64,000 nt of DNA from positions 4,278,001-4,342,000 of the forward strand of contig NC_067203.1 in NCBI RefSeq assembly GCF_026262505.1, given 5' to 3'. Below the pieces are notes generated by a model. The model saw nothing but the letters and a program-made list of their open reading frames with translations. It did no database searches and was not told the DNA's origin. Origin of the DNA: Trichomonas vaginalis G3 (taxonomy: Eukaryota > Parabasalia > Trichomonadida > Trichomonadidae). The translations under genes were made by a program, and so were the position numbers. Of the stretch, positions 28,826-38,278 are shown piece after piece; positions within the stretch are counted from its first letter, which is position 1, and each line of letters opens with the position of its first letter.

Positions 28826-28957
28826 ATGTGGTTTGAAATAGGACTACTTGTTTTAGGTTTTTTCCATTGTGTCATTTACTTATTTGACGTGGCAGAAAGA
28901 TATAGAGAATATGAAGATGAACCAATGCCAGCAAATGTTCAGCATATGTACTCGTAA
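28826..28957 (+). CDS. 43-aa single-pass membrane protein
   Basis: MWFEIGLLVLGFFHCVIYLF forms a clear membrane helix at the very N-terminus, followed by an acidic short tail (ERYREYEDEP). ATG lies behind TTTTACTAGTAAGTAA and the next gene begins 23 bp downstream of the stop behind its own TTTTTAT. Too short for family assignment; a small membrane protein in a virus-like element could act in entry, exit or envelope contact, which is speculation. Confidence 0.55.
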   Translation: MWFEIGLLVLGFFHCVIYLFDVAERYREYEDEPMPANVQHMYS

Positions 28958-28963
28958 GAGATA

Positions 28964-28970
28964 TTTTTAT
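28964..28970 (+). promoter_or_regulatory. TTTTTAT promoter-like motif before the 120-aa gene
   Basis: TTTTTAT ends 10 bp before the ATG at 28981. Confidence 0.45.
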
Positions 28971-28980
28971 CTAATATTAA

Positions 28981-29343
28981 ATGGACGCACAGAACTTAGC
29001 GAATGCACAGCAACCTGGACAACCAAACCCAGAGAATATTCCAAATGAAGTTAGAATACAAACTGCAATGGCAAACTATGGTCAAGTGCCAACAGATGTA
29101 CAAATGCAAACTGCCATGTCAAATGACGCTGCGTTAGGCTTACCACCATGGTATGCAAATATGAGATGGAAAGAGTTTTATACAAACCCTGAAGTGGGAT
29201 ATAAACAACTCTATGCAGATGACGCGAACACAGGAGTTGACCCAGAGTATGTTTTCTACCAGAGGAGAAATAGAATGTATGAGCTCCAGTTAAAGAATGC
29301 TATGGAACTCAGAAGGAAACGTAAGAGACTAGGTGGACATTAG
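28981..29343 (+). CDS. 120-aa protein with basic tail
   Basis: The N-terminal third is disordered and Asn/Gln/Pro-rich with two similar segments (VRIQTAMANYG, VQMQTAMSNDA). The middle is aromatic-rich (PPWYANMRWKEFYTNPEVGY); the C-terminus is strongly basic (LRRKRKRLGGH) and could bind nucleic acid. Looks whole. No family recognised; perhaps a core or minor virion protein. Confidence 0.65.
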   Translation: MDAQNLANAQQPGQPNPENIPNEVRIQTAMANYGQVPTDVQMQTAMSNDAALGLPPWYANMRWKEFYTNPEVGYKQLYADDANTGVDPEYVFYQRRNRMYELQLKNAMELRRKRKRLGGH

Positions 29344-29344
29344 A

Positions 29345-29351
29345 TTTTTAC
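29345..29351 (+). promoter_or_regulatory. TTTTTAC promoter-like motif before the amphipathic peptide gene
   Basis: TTTTTAC ends 10 bp before the ATG at 29362. Confidence 0.45.
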
Positions 29352-29361
29352 ATATAGTAAA

Positions 29362-29604
29362 ATGGGTTTCTTCAGTAGTATTGGAAACTTCTTTCGAAAT
29401 GTTGGAAGAGGTATATGGAATGGAATAAAAACCGTAGGAAGAGGAATTTGGAACGGTGTCAAAAATATTGGTAAAAGAGTAGGTCAGTTCGTTGGTATTA
29501 TACCTAAAGACCCTGAACCAGAAGAACAAGCTCCTGTTATACAACAGCCTGAACCTGCACCACAGTCTAGTTGGCAACCAAATCCAACACCTCAACCGTA
29601 TTAA
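29362..29604 (+). CDS. 80-aa amphipathic membrane-active-type protein
   Basis: The N-terminal half repeats a G-aromatic-basic pattern (FFRNVGRGIWNGIKTVGRGIW, then NGVKNIGKRVG), which would fold as an amphipathic cationic helix; the C-terminal half is Pro/Gln-rich. This is the pattern of membrane-lytic virion peptides such as the adenovirus pVI N-terminus and resembles the 133-residue protein at 32650. Looks whole. Function inferred from composition only. Confidence 0.65.
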   Translation: MGFFSSIGNFFRNVGRGIWNGIKTVGRGIWNGVKNIGKRVGQFVGIIPKDPEPEEQAPVIQQPEPAPQSSWQPNPTPQPY

Positions 29605-29608
29605 AAAA

Positions 29609-30458
29609 TTATATTTTTACCGTTCGATAGTAGTTGTATATGAAACTAAGTTCTAAGTAAAACGCGTGGTATAATGGAACTATTCTCTTTCTTCCATCTG
29701 TTGTAAACCATACTTGAAAGTCTGAAATACTTCCACTCGGTGGTTCATATAGGCTTTGTAGGTTTTTCGTAAAAGTCATTTGCCAAGCATAAAAAAGAGT
29801 TTTGTGCACCAGAAAATGAAGCATGAACGATAATAGCATCTGAGTCGAAAACATTTTCATATGTTCCATTAGGGTTTTCGACTTCATAAAAGTTCGGGTG
29901 TACTGGATATTCTGCAGGCTGATTTAACATCCTCAAAAATCTATACCATGCCAAGTTGTTATATTTTGTAGAAATATAAACGTCTTCTCCAAGGTCTTCT
30001 ATTCTATTGAATTTAACAGTTGCATTTTTCCTGTCATATATAATATCGAGATGGTACTCTCCTTCGTCAATGTTGTACTGTTTTGCATATTCGAGATAGA
30101 TATCGTTTATTTTTTCTTGAAAAGCTTGAAGAGTTGTTTCTAAGTTTACAAGCAAACTAACTTGTAAAAGTTTTCCCTGTTCAAATTTCTCATACGTATG
30201 TTTTTCTTTGTTATAGTATCGAATTTCAAAAGCGACCGTAAATGGGAAACCATGTATGGCTTCTGAAATGAACTTCATTCTACGAAAGCCAACAGCTTTT
30301 GTGACGGATGGGTCTCTTAACCATCTCAATGGGTAGTCAAAACGATAGCCTTCATGCTTTACGGTCTCTGTCTCAAACTTTTGACCGACATTCGTAAAAA
30401 GTTCATCTAATGGTTTAGTTGTAGCAACTCTTGAATTTTCTTTTTCTATTGAAAGCAT
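29609..30458 (-). pseudogene. Fibre-neighbour protein (penton- or fibre-base candidate), copy B
   Basis: Starts MLSIEKENSRVATTKPLDEL. Shares several segments with the 285-residue protein at 4803-5660 (YRFDYP-RWL, GFRR, HASFSG, NSFLC, DFQVWFTTDG). Divergent from the fibre with an 18-bp spacer. Beta-rich; no named family. Looks broken. Confidence 0.6.
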
Positions 30459-30476
30459 ATTTTATCTAGAATAAAA
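30459..30476. promoter_or_regulatory. 18-bp divergent promoter spacer, copy B
   Basis: Spacer with TTTTATCTAGAATAAAA, almost perfectly palindromic, carrying TTTTTAT-type signals towards both genes. Confidence 0.5.
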
Positions 30477-31676
30477 ATGTCGAAAGAAACAGCGTCTATG
30501 AGAGAAATACAACACAACCGACAACTCATTTTGCAAGCTCTAAATAAGAACACAACAAACTTTTCAAACTATTCTAAGATATCTGAGTCATTGAAAGAAG
30601 GAAACTTAAAACTGACGATAAACCCAATGACAGACGAGTTTCTGTTTCAAGACAGTAAGAACCATACTGTTTGTATAAATCCAACAAAAAGAACTTTAAA
30701 CGAGAAGCCTATAGATGAACTTCTTTTGAAAGCAGATATTGACAACAAAGCTGACAAAGAATATGTTGACGATGAGTTAGCACGTGTGGCTAGTGCGTTA
30801 GTGAAGAAGGCAGATAAGGAATATGTGGATGAAAAAGACAATGAAATTATAGAAAGGGTTGAATGGTATAATGAACGGACATCGAAGATTTTAAAAACGA
30901 AAGCTGATACAGGATGGGTTTCAGGGTGTTTAGACCTTAAAGCCGACAAAGAAACTGTAGATATGTTGGCACAAACGGTTTCAAGTCATACCAGAGGTTT
31001 AATGGAAGATGGACAACAGTTGAAAGAGCTTGAGAAAGGTGTTACAGAGTTAAGGAATACAAAAGCAGACTCGACATGGATAAAAGGATATGTAGATGCA
31101 ACAAAAGAACGTATTTTCGCATGGACAGAAGGAACATACCCACAAAAATATCATAGACATAGCATCTCTGACGTAAATGAACTTGAAGAAAAGTTATATA
31201 AAAAAGCAGACAAAACAGAGCTTCAAACATTAAAGACAGAAATACTTCATACAGTATATCCTATAGGTTCTATTTATACGTCAATGAACTCTACCAGACC
31301 AGAAGTAGTACTTGGTTTTGGAACTTGGACTCAAATAGTCGACAGGTTTTTGTATTGTGCAAACTCTTCAAAGGAAACAGGTGGAAGTAAAACGATTTCA
31401 GGTGAAAACTTACCTGCACACAGTCATTACATAAATTTAACTACAGCTGAAGCAGGTTGGCATAAGCATAGATATTGGGATTGGACAGGAATGACAAAAG
31501 GTAAAGGATATGATGTTAAAGATGACGTTAAGTTTGCTATAAATTGTTACTGGAATGACACTCAGGGAGGAGGAAGCCATACACATCGCATTACAGGATA
31601 TTCGGAAACAACAGGACAAAGTAAAGACTACATGCCACCTTACATGACAGTTTACGCATGGTATAGAATTGCTTAG
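30477..31676 (+). CDS. Phage-like tail fibre with collar tip, copy B (399 aa)
   Basis: The N-terminal 85 residues match the fibre of copy A. The stalk here differs from that of copy A: ADKEYVDDELARVASALVKK and further KADK segments with coiled-coil spacing, and no HTHT triplicate. The tip from about residue 255 is again nearly identical (YPIGSIYTSM, WTQIVDRFLY, ENLPAHSHYI, GGGSHTHRI, YMPPYMTVYAWYRIA) and matches phage tail-collar/short tail fibre tips. It should be a trimeric receptor-binding spike. It overlaps the integrase end by 4 bp. Looks whole. Confidence 0.8.
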   Translation: MSKETASMREIQHNRQLILQALNKNTTNFSNYSKISESLKEGNLKLTINPMTDEFLFQDSKNHTVCINPTKRTLNEKPIDELLLKADIDNKADKEYVDDELARVASALVKKADKEYVDEKDNEIIERVEWYNERTSKILKTKADTGWVSGCLDLKADKETVDMLAQTVSSHTRGLMEDGQQLKELEKGVTELRNTKADSTWIKGYVDATKERIFAWTEGTYPQKYHRHSISDVNELEEKLYKKADKTELQTLKTEILHTVYPIGSIYTSMNSTRPEVVLGFGTWTQIVDRFLYCANSSKETGGSKTISGENLPAHSHYINLTTAEAGWHKHRYWDWTGMTKGKGYDVKDDVKFAINCYWNDTQGGGSHTHRITGYSETTGQSKDYMPPYMTVYAWYRIA

Positions 31677-32632
31677 TCGTCATTTTCAACTTCTTTAGCA
31701 TATTCGTCTGGAGTTGTCTTATATTTGTTAGGAACTGTCTTTGAAAGTATACCACCTTGAACCTTAACAAGTTTGAAACGAGGTCTGACAATAGTAGTTT
31801 TATCTTCTGCTTGCAGTCTGTACATTTTGCCATGTTTGCCTAAAACTTCATAATATTCTCTTGTATACTTTCTTCTATTTTTACGAACACGAACGTGAGT
31901 ACCTGTCGAGTTCCCATTGTTGTCATAGTCAATAGTATTTTCATATGGGTCGCGTTTAGGTATTTCTATTTTTACTTTGTCACCTTTCTGAAGTTTGAAG
32001 CCTGGCATTCTTTCTTGTTTGTCTCTTTTGACTAAACTATTAAATATATAGTCTTTCTCTAAGTCGGGGTTGTTTTTCATTTCTTCGGGGGAGTGGTTTC
32101 CCAAACCTTTTTGTTTACGGCTATTGTAAATATTTAAAACTTGTCTCATCTTTGCCATGGAGAAGTGTCTATATTTGTCGTCATATGACATTTCATCTAC
32201 CTCACCACCTTGTGGTTGGTTTAAGTCTCTTAAGATTTTTATACAACTGTCAATGACACCAAGAGCAGAATGGTTTTGGTCGACAATGAAATATTGGTTT
32301 ACATTTTTTGAACGCAGATAGTTTTTAATATCGTCTGATTTGAAAGAACTTTCACAGTCAGATGTCAGTTTTGTTGGATGGTATTTGTCAACGAATATTG
32401 TCAAAGCAGTTTTCACATCTAAAATATTTTTGGACTGTAATGGTATGGCTTCACAGTATCTTGTGTTTTGACCGACAAATATTAGCCAGTATGGAGGTCC
32501 ATCTTCTCTATACCTCGGAATGTTTTCCAAGATATCCATAAACCAAGCATTTGGTGTTGAACTAAAGATTTTTATCATGAGTGCTTTCTTTGTCGCTTTA
32601 GAAACATAGGGGTCCTTGTTTGGATTCGTCAT
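31673..32632 (-). CDS. Maverick integrase (rve type), copy B
   Basis: 319 residues, same layout as in copy A: WFMDIL, KLTSDCESSF, HSALGVID segments of the integrase core, YNSRKQKGLGNHSPEEM, then a basic tail with VRPRFKLVK. It differs from the copy A protein at only a handful of residues. Family role: processing element ends and joining them to target DNA, giving 5-6 bp duplications. Confidence 0.88.
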   Translation of the reverse strand: MTNPNKDPYVSKATKKALMIKIFSSTPNAWFMDILENIPRYREDGPPYWLIFVGQNTRYCEAIPLQSKNILDVKTALTIFVDKYHPTKLTSDCESSFKSDDIKNYLRSKNVNQYFIVDQNHSALGVIDSCIKILRDLNQPQGGEVDEMSYDDKYRHFSMAKMRQVLNIYNSRKQKGLGNHSPEEMKNNPDLEKDYIFNSLVKRDKQERMPGFKLQKGDKVKIEIPKRDPYENTIDYDNNGNSTGTHVRVRKNRRKYTREYYEVLGKHGKMYRLQAEDKTTIVRPRFKLVKVQGGILSKTVPNKYKTTPDEYAKEVENDD

Positions 32633-32649
32633 TTTTTACCCTATAAGAA

Positions 32650-33051
32650 ATGGGTTTATTTGGCGCATTAGCAGGAGTTGCATCCAGATTTTTGCCCGCA
32701 GTGGGAACAATAGCTAGAGGTGTATTTGGAGTTGGAAGGAAGATTTTGAGTACATTAGGTATACTTAAAGAGAAAGCACAACCTATTATACAAACTGTAC
32801 AGAAAGGTTGGGATGTAGCACGAGATGCAACAAATCTTATTCCAAATCCTGAAACAAGAGGAAAAGTTCAAGGATGGATGGACAATGTAGGAAGACAAGC
32901 AGGAAACTATTATAACAAAGCAAATGACTACTATAACCAAGCAGGACACTATATGGACCAAGGTGAAAGATTCTTTAACAGAGGATATAACCATGCACAA
33001 CAATGGGTAAACAATAACCAACCTCAACCGCCTCAAACTTGGGGAATGTAA
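32650..33051 (+). CDS. Small amphipathic virion-type protein (133 aa), copy B
   Basis: The protein appears identical to that at 2818-3219 although the DNA has silent differences, which suggests purifying selection or gene conversion. Glycine-rich amphipathic N-terminus, YYNKA/YYNQA helix repeats, Pro/Gln tail. Confidence 0.7.
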   Translation: MGLFGALAGVASRFLPAVGTIARGVFGVGRKILSTLGILKEKAQPIIQTVQKGWDVARDATNLIPNPETRGKVQGWMDNVGRQAGNYYNKANDYYNQAGHYMDQGERFFNRGYNHAQQWVNNNQPQPPQTWGM

Positions 33052-33070
33052 ATTTTTTTACTGAGATGAA

Positions 33071-33226
33071 ATGAACAATACAGCATTGAGACAAATGGGT
33101 TCAAGATGGATTTGTCGACTTCCAGCAGTTACAACCACACGTGTTTGTCAAGTTCTTCCTATACCTCAAGAAGTTTTAGACCGACTTAAAAAACCTAAAC
33201 AACCAGTTGAAAACAAACCAAACTAA
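33071..33226 (+). CDS. 51-aa conserved Maverick protein, copy B
   Basis: Twin of the 50-residue protein at 3239, starting MNNTALRQMGSRW and ending ENKPN, with the same upstream TTTTTACTGAGATGAA block. The length difference is a single extra codon. Function unknown. Confidence 0.62.
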   Translation: MNNTALRQMGSRWICRLPAVTTTRVCQVLPIPQEVLDRLKKPKQPVENKPN

Positions 33227-33245
33227 AATTTTTTACTGAGATGAA

Positions 33246-33830
33246 ATGACCGAAGAAGTTGAAACGGTAGATTTGACACCACAAACAAAAAGTTCAGAAC
33301 CATTGTCAAAACCTGTCAAAGAACTTACAGATGAAGAGAAAAATTCAATAATAGAAAGTGCCAGGTCTGGAAATACAAACCCTAACTACAAAGTCACTTT
33401 TCATAGAAATGGAACGGCTAGTATCTCAAAAAAGAAACAGACTCTCACAAATAAAATATTGAAGTCTGAAGGAGCTTTCGAGACAACAGATGGGAAGGTA
33501 TTCTTCACCGACCAACAGTTCATTATAGAACATCTCATTGACTTAGAGTCGAAATATTCTAAACTTTACAACAAACACAAAAAGTTGAAAGGAAAACAAA
33601 AACAAATGGCATATGATATTTATGAAGATGTTGACGACACAACTGTTCCTGCAAGTGAAGTAAAGTCAGGTGAACCAAAAAGTGACGAAAAACCGATAGA
33701 AGAAGGTGAGCCAAAAACTGAAGATAAACCAAAACCAAAGGTTAGTTTCCAAACTAAACCAAGTCAACCTTCATTAGCTGGTATGGGTTGGCGTCAAAGA
33801 CTTATGGCAGCAGGCGGTTATGTAAAGTAA
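33246..33830 (+). CDS. 194-aa Lys/Glu-rich protein next to PolB, copy B
   Basis: Twin of the protein at 3411; changes concentrate in the disordered EKPK-rich stretch, while the folded middle and the tail GMGWRQRLMAAGGYVK are unchanged. Looks whole. Unknown role, perhaps linked to PolB by position. Confidence 0.7.
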   Translation: MTEEVETVDLTPQTKSSEPLSKPVKELTDEEKNSIIESARSGNTNPNYKVTFHRNGTASISKKKQTLTNKILKSEGAFETTDGKVFFTDQQFIIEHLIDLESKYSKLYNKHKKLKGKQKQMAYDIYEDVDDTTVPASEVKSGEPKSDEKPIEEGEPKTEDKPKPKVSFQTKPSQPSLAGMGWRQRLMAAGGYVK

Positions 33831-33862
33831 AGAAAAAAAAACATTTTTTTATTTTTATAAAA

Positions 33863-36013
33863 ATGCCCCCGTATAGAATGGATAGAAGGTCTGCTAGAAT
33901 AAAAGCAGAGTTAGAAAAGATATGGTTGGAAAGTTTCAAAGAAGTTTAAATATAGGAAGGGAAGACCCATAAAAGTCTATGACAAACTGGCTGGTCTGAC
34001 CTATGAAATGGACTTAGGAAACAGCGCGCGCAAATTATCCAAACAGGTTAGAGAGGTTAGAAGAAGAACGTCTTATGGACATGCCTTTCGATGTTTCTGA
34101 GCCTCAAGTTGAAGGACACGACGGCTTTGCCAGATTCTACTGGAAACATGACGAACAATTGCATCCTTTGAGAAGGAAAAAAGGGAAGGGTGAAGACAAA
34201 CATGCTCCCATGGAAAGAACAAGATATGCATATGAGAAGTATCGTGAAGTTAGAAGTCAAATTACATCTGGTCGAACCTTTACAGTAAACTTTGACGAAG
34301 GAAAGAACAAAGAAGGCTTCATGGGTGTACTTGCTGCAATTCAAGACGGAAATAAGAAAGGATACAATCTCAGACTAACCGTAACAGATTTGGACGGTCA
34401 CATTTACTATGCACATGGCAATGTCACAACAGCCGCACAACTTCTTGACGCTTTCAAGACTACAAAGAGAGAACAAATGGTTGACTCCGACTCAGACATT
34501 TTGAATGCAATTGAAGGAATTGCAAGTGTCAAGTTCGAATGGTACCAACCTAACCCTCAAGCAGTCAGACAACATGCTGGATACTTCCCCTTCATAAATA
34601 AGTCTGACATTGACTTGACAAGGTATGGAATTTACAATTCAATTGAAACAATTGTCAATGAACCTTGCATTCTTACATGTCTCAGGAACTCTGGTCTTGT
34701 TTCAGAAGAGAAGATGAAGTATCTTGAGTCATGTGTGAAGACAAGGTACATTCTCAGAGGTCAATTGTCAAAGATTGCACCGTTGGCAAATGTGAATATC
34801 CGAGTCAACATTCCGACTGAGAAAGGTTCTTCACATGACGACTATGTTGTTGACAAAGACTTACCATGGTTGAAGATTGTAATTGTCCACAACCACTTCA
34901 TGTTGAACGAAAGTCTTACAAACCCATTGTTCGGAAAGGCAAATGCAACATTGTCAGAGCTGTTAACATTCTTTTCGAGAAAGGTTTGTTGGAACCAATT
35001 CCAGATGACAAGCTGACAGAAACTTTTGTACCAAAAGATGAAACAAACTTTTCATTGTTGGTAAGACCAAAAGTTGTTCCAGACAAAGTTATAGCACAAA
35101 AGAAGTACACTGTTCCAAAAGGAGTTGGATTGTTCGGATACCAACCTGAACCAGAAGAACTTCCAATGAGGTTGCAAGAACTTCAAGATGCTATAAACAA
35201 ACTTCCATTGAGACATCCAATTGACGTCAAATTGTATTGGAGAGCATCGGAGTTAGGTCAGAAGGTTTTATATGAAACAGGTTGCTTCGACGATGTTTAT
35301 GAGATAACAGGAAGTTTCTCAGAAGATAAGAGACTCACTTGAATTTCCACGAACTGGACCCATTGGTTGCGACAAGTTCGACTCAGATGAAAAGATATAC
35401 TATGTCGACCTTAACGCTGCGTACATGAGGTTCGTCCAATATATCCCGACTGGAATTCCAAACGAAGATGGTGAGTTCCCAGGAAGGAACTATACAGTTG
35501 GAAAAGTCATACAACAACTGTATGATATTAGGAAAGCTTCAAACCCCAAACTTGCAATGACACTCAAATTGCTTATGAATTCGACATGGGGATATTCCAT
35601 TAAAAACCTCAAGAGATGAAGAGTAAACACTATGAGAAGGTCGACAACTTTGTTGAAAGGTTTTCTCCTTTTGTTTTGAAGTACGAATTCACTCAAGGTC
35701 AAAGTGGCTTAGTAACCACATTAAAACCTATTGTCGAACATTGGTCTTACCCTCAGTTCGCAAAGGCAGTCCTTGACAACTACAACAAATTCTTCTCCGA
35801 AGTCAAATCGAAAGTGTGGTTTACTATGAGAACATTGACGCACTCATGACGAACGAAGAAGGATACAACAAACTCATTGAAATGGGAATGGTCGGTGAAA
35901 AGATGGGTCAATTCAAATTGGACAAAATTTTCACCGAAGTTCATGTCCTCTCCAAGCGTAAGTACTGGGGCATACTTGAAGACGGCACAGAAATAAAACA
36001 TTGCATGAAGTAA
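33863..36013 (+). pseudogene. Protein-primed family B DNA polymerase region, copy B
   Basis: The region starts MPPYRMDR behind TTTTTAT. In order it shows the conserved N-terminal part shared with copy A, a PolB motif A-like YYVDLNAAYM, a motif B-like LLMNSTWGYS, and a motif C-like YYENIDALMT near the end. This order fits protein-primed PolB of Polintons, which copies the element from its ends. It is broken in several places and also shorter than a full PolB. Codon choice is less AT-rich than in the small genes before it. Confidence 0.82.
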
Positions 36014-36035
36014 AAAATTTTTATTCGAATTTGAA

Positions 36036-36281
36036 TTAAAATGTGGGAATTCTTGGGAACGGGAAAGGCTTATTTACTTGAGGAACAGGTAAAGGTGGTG
36101 GAGGTGGAGGTGGTGGCAACCAGTCCATTTTATATTCCTTCCTAGCTAATTTCCGTTTAATTTCATGGTCGCCCTCGGAGTCTTTGAATCGGACAGGTCG
36201 AGTTACACCATTCTTGGTCTCAAACTCATATATAACCTGTTTGTTTGTATTTTCGTCGACTATGGCACGAGACACAAACAT
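36036..36281 (-). CDS. 81-aa protein with polyproline stretch
   Basis: From the ATG at 36281 (MFVSRAIVDENTNKQ); the longer frame would need a non-ATG start. A small folded part (YEFETKNGVTRPVRFKDSEG) is followed by a run of eight prolines and a proline-rich tail. First gene of the accessory block that copy A lacks. No family recognised. Confidence 0.5.
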   Translation of the reverse strand: MFVSRAIVDENTNKQVIYEFETKNGVTRPVRFKDSEGDHEIKRKLARKEYKMDWLPPPPPPPPLPVPQVNKPFPFPRIPTF

Positions 36282-36311
36282 TGACCAAACGGACAAAAAG
36301 TGTCATTTCAG

Positions 36312-36575
36312 ATGGTCAAGCAGCCAATCGCATTCGAGCACTTCGAAGAAGCCTTACGTTCCAAGGGAGAGGGTGTCTGGTGCAAGGGAGAGGTCATGAG
36401 ACTCTACGAGCAGTACATCCTCAATGCCTGGGAGGACAAATCGTCCTTGGATTGGCAAATCTACCAACTCCTCTGGGACGACCTCCTACGCAACTGGGAG
36501 AACGAAAGAGTCCAATTCAAAGGTCGGGAACTAATTTTGCAAATTGACCTTAATTTCACATACTTATCCAAATAA
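36312..36575 (+). CDS. 87-aa acidic/aromatic small protein
   Basis: From ATG 36312 (MVKQPIAFEHFEEALRS). Helical and Trp-rich (GVWCKGEVMRLYEQYIL, WQIYQLLWDDLLRNW), which may form a compact four-helix domain. Divergent from the polyproline gene. No family recognised. Confidence 0.5.
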   Translation: MVKQPIAFEHFEEALRSKGEGVWCKGEVMRLYEQYILNAWEDKSSLDWQIYQLLWDDLLRNWENERVQFKGRELILQIDLNFTYLSK

Positions 36576-36624
36576 ACACCTAAATTTACTTGGGGTTTCC
36601 CCCTAAAATAAAACTTTTTTACTC

Positions 36625-37325
36625 TTAGAACCACTCGAGGTTCTCCTTACGGTTGTTGAGCTTGTCACCGTCAATGTGTCTGACCCTCGTCTTCTTGTCT
36701 GGATTTGGAACCCATTGCATACCGACAAGCCTTCCCATGGAAATTGTACCGTAATTCCGAAGGGTAAGGTTCAAGTGTCCCAAGTTGTTGAGGACTGGGG
36801 TAAGAACCTTGCCTGTCTCCTTGTTGCGGATTTGGTATGGGTAGGGTTGGGAAATTTCGTAACCGTCATCGGCAACAAGGGTTGCCCAAACTTCCTCTTC
36901 TTCGTGTTTTCTCTTCTTCTCTTCTTCTTCTTCTCTTCTTCTTTCTCTTCTTCCTCGACAATTCCTTCTTCAATTCTGTGTTCACGAAGTACGGTGTTGC
37001 ATGTTCTGTCCTTTCCGAGTACCTTCCAGATGGCGTCTATCTCTTCGAAGAAACGGTAGATGAGTCTGGCAAGGTCTCGGTTCTCTCTCGCGTAAATGCG
37101 CAAGGTTTCCGTCAAATCATTCAGGCATTTCTCATTGGAAGCTTGGTTCATGAGGACATCGGCTTTGAGCTTGGTCATCTCTTCCATAAGACTACTTTGG
37201 AGAGTCTTCACGGTGTTTGACAGATGAGCTTTCAATTGGGCAATTTGAATTTGAACTGGGCGCTTTTCTGGCAACCTTGAAAGGACATCTGCCATTGAGT
37301 TTGGCTTCGGTGCTTGTTCGGACAT
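36625..37325 (-). pseudogene. Coiled-coil plus NUMOD4/HNH-type region
   Basis: The minus-strand region begins MSEQAPKPNSMADVL (37325), has a helical part with long coiled coil and a Glu/Lys/Arg-rich stretch, and nearer 36625-36900 encodes a NUMOD4/HNH-like domain (DGYEISQPYP, GRLVGMQWVPNP, VRHIDGDKLNNRKENLEWF). HIDGDKLNNRxENL is the signature of HNH homing-type endonucleases common in phages and giant viruses. Such domains cut DNA and promote their own spread. I call it broken or uncertain as a whole. Confidence 0.62.
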
Positions 37326-37357
37326 CGAAAAAATGAAGTGGTTTGAGAATGACGGTT

Positions 37358-37943
37358 TTACTTCAAAAAGCTTGTTATGACAGTTATGTCATACAACAAG
37401 TTTAAAATAATATCTTGTTCTTCTTCTGAACGTTTGTTGTCTCTTCCGATAAAAGTTTCGAACATGAGAACCAAAAAACGTTTTTTGAGATTGCGGAAGA
37501 GTTCAGGCAAACGTTCATATTCTGGATATGTTGGGAGCAGTTCAAAACATCTGAGCTGACTTTCGGACAAAATTGGGACAATGTCAGAAAATTCATCTTT
37601 GGTCGGACTGCTTGAAGGTAAGTCCCTTACATGTAAGTAGCTCTGGTAAAGTCTTCTCATTTCTGCTAACTTTTGGAGTATAGCTTCGTAGTTTAGAAGT
37701 TTTCAATTTTAATTGTCTTATTCCACTCTTTACTTCTAAACGGTAACTATCCATGAGGTCAAGAGTAGCTTTGGTAGCTTTAAGTGGAGCTATCTGTTCC
37801 TTGACTCCTGCAATTTTGGTTGCAATTGTGGTTTGAGCTCCTTCAAGTTCGCCGTCTATGTCGTTCTCAACGCCTTCAACCATGGCTTGAAACTCTTCAT
37901 CGGTCCATTGAGATTGGTGTGGGACGAATTTAACTTGCTTCAT
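37358..37943 (-). pseudogene. Coiled-coil protein region, accessory block
   Basis: Starts MKQVKFVPHQSQWTDEEF (37943). Helical throughout with a long coiled coil (ATKIAGVKEQIAPLKATKA) and a C-terminal helical part (LPELFRNLKKRFLVLMFETF). No family recognised. Looks broken. Confidence 0.45.
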
Positions 37944-37965
37944 TCAAAAAATGAAAAAAATGTTT

Positions 37966-38250
37966 TTACTCAAAGCGTGCCATGTATATGGCTATAAGAA
38001 ACTTACCAGAAGGCTTCTTCTTCACATGAGTCTTTGGCAACTTGAGTGTTGGTGTTGGAGTTGGGTCTGGAATTTCAATTCTCTCTCGAGCGCAACAACA
38101 GATGTCAGAATAACATTCCCCACTGTCTTTCTTGCCACCATAAATTGTGTATTGACCGAACTTGCATTTGCAGGAAGACCGGTCAATACAAGGTTCACAG
38201 TTGAAATAGTTGTACACAAACCTGTTGAGTACGAGTGTGAGTAAAAACAT
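37966..38250 (-). CDS. 94-aa Cys-rich protein with hydrophobic N-terminus
   Basis: Begins MFLLTLVLNRFVYNYF, a possible signal or anchor, followed by a cysteine cluster: CEPC, SCKC, ECYSDICCC, nine cysteines within about 35 residues. A Pro/Thr linker and a basic tail follow. It could be a small secreted disulfide-bonded or zinc-binding protein. ATG directly behind TTTTTT. No family recognised. Confidence 0.5.
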   Translation of the reverse strand: MFLLTLVLNRFVYNYFNCEPCIDRSSCKCKFGQYTIYGGKKDSGECYSDICCCARERIEIPDPTPTPTLKLPKTHVKKKPSGKFLIAIYMARFE

Positions 38251-38278
38251 AAAAAAAAGTGAAGTTAAAATGAGATGT

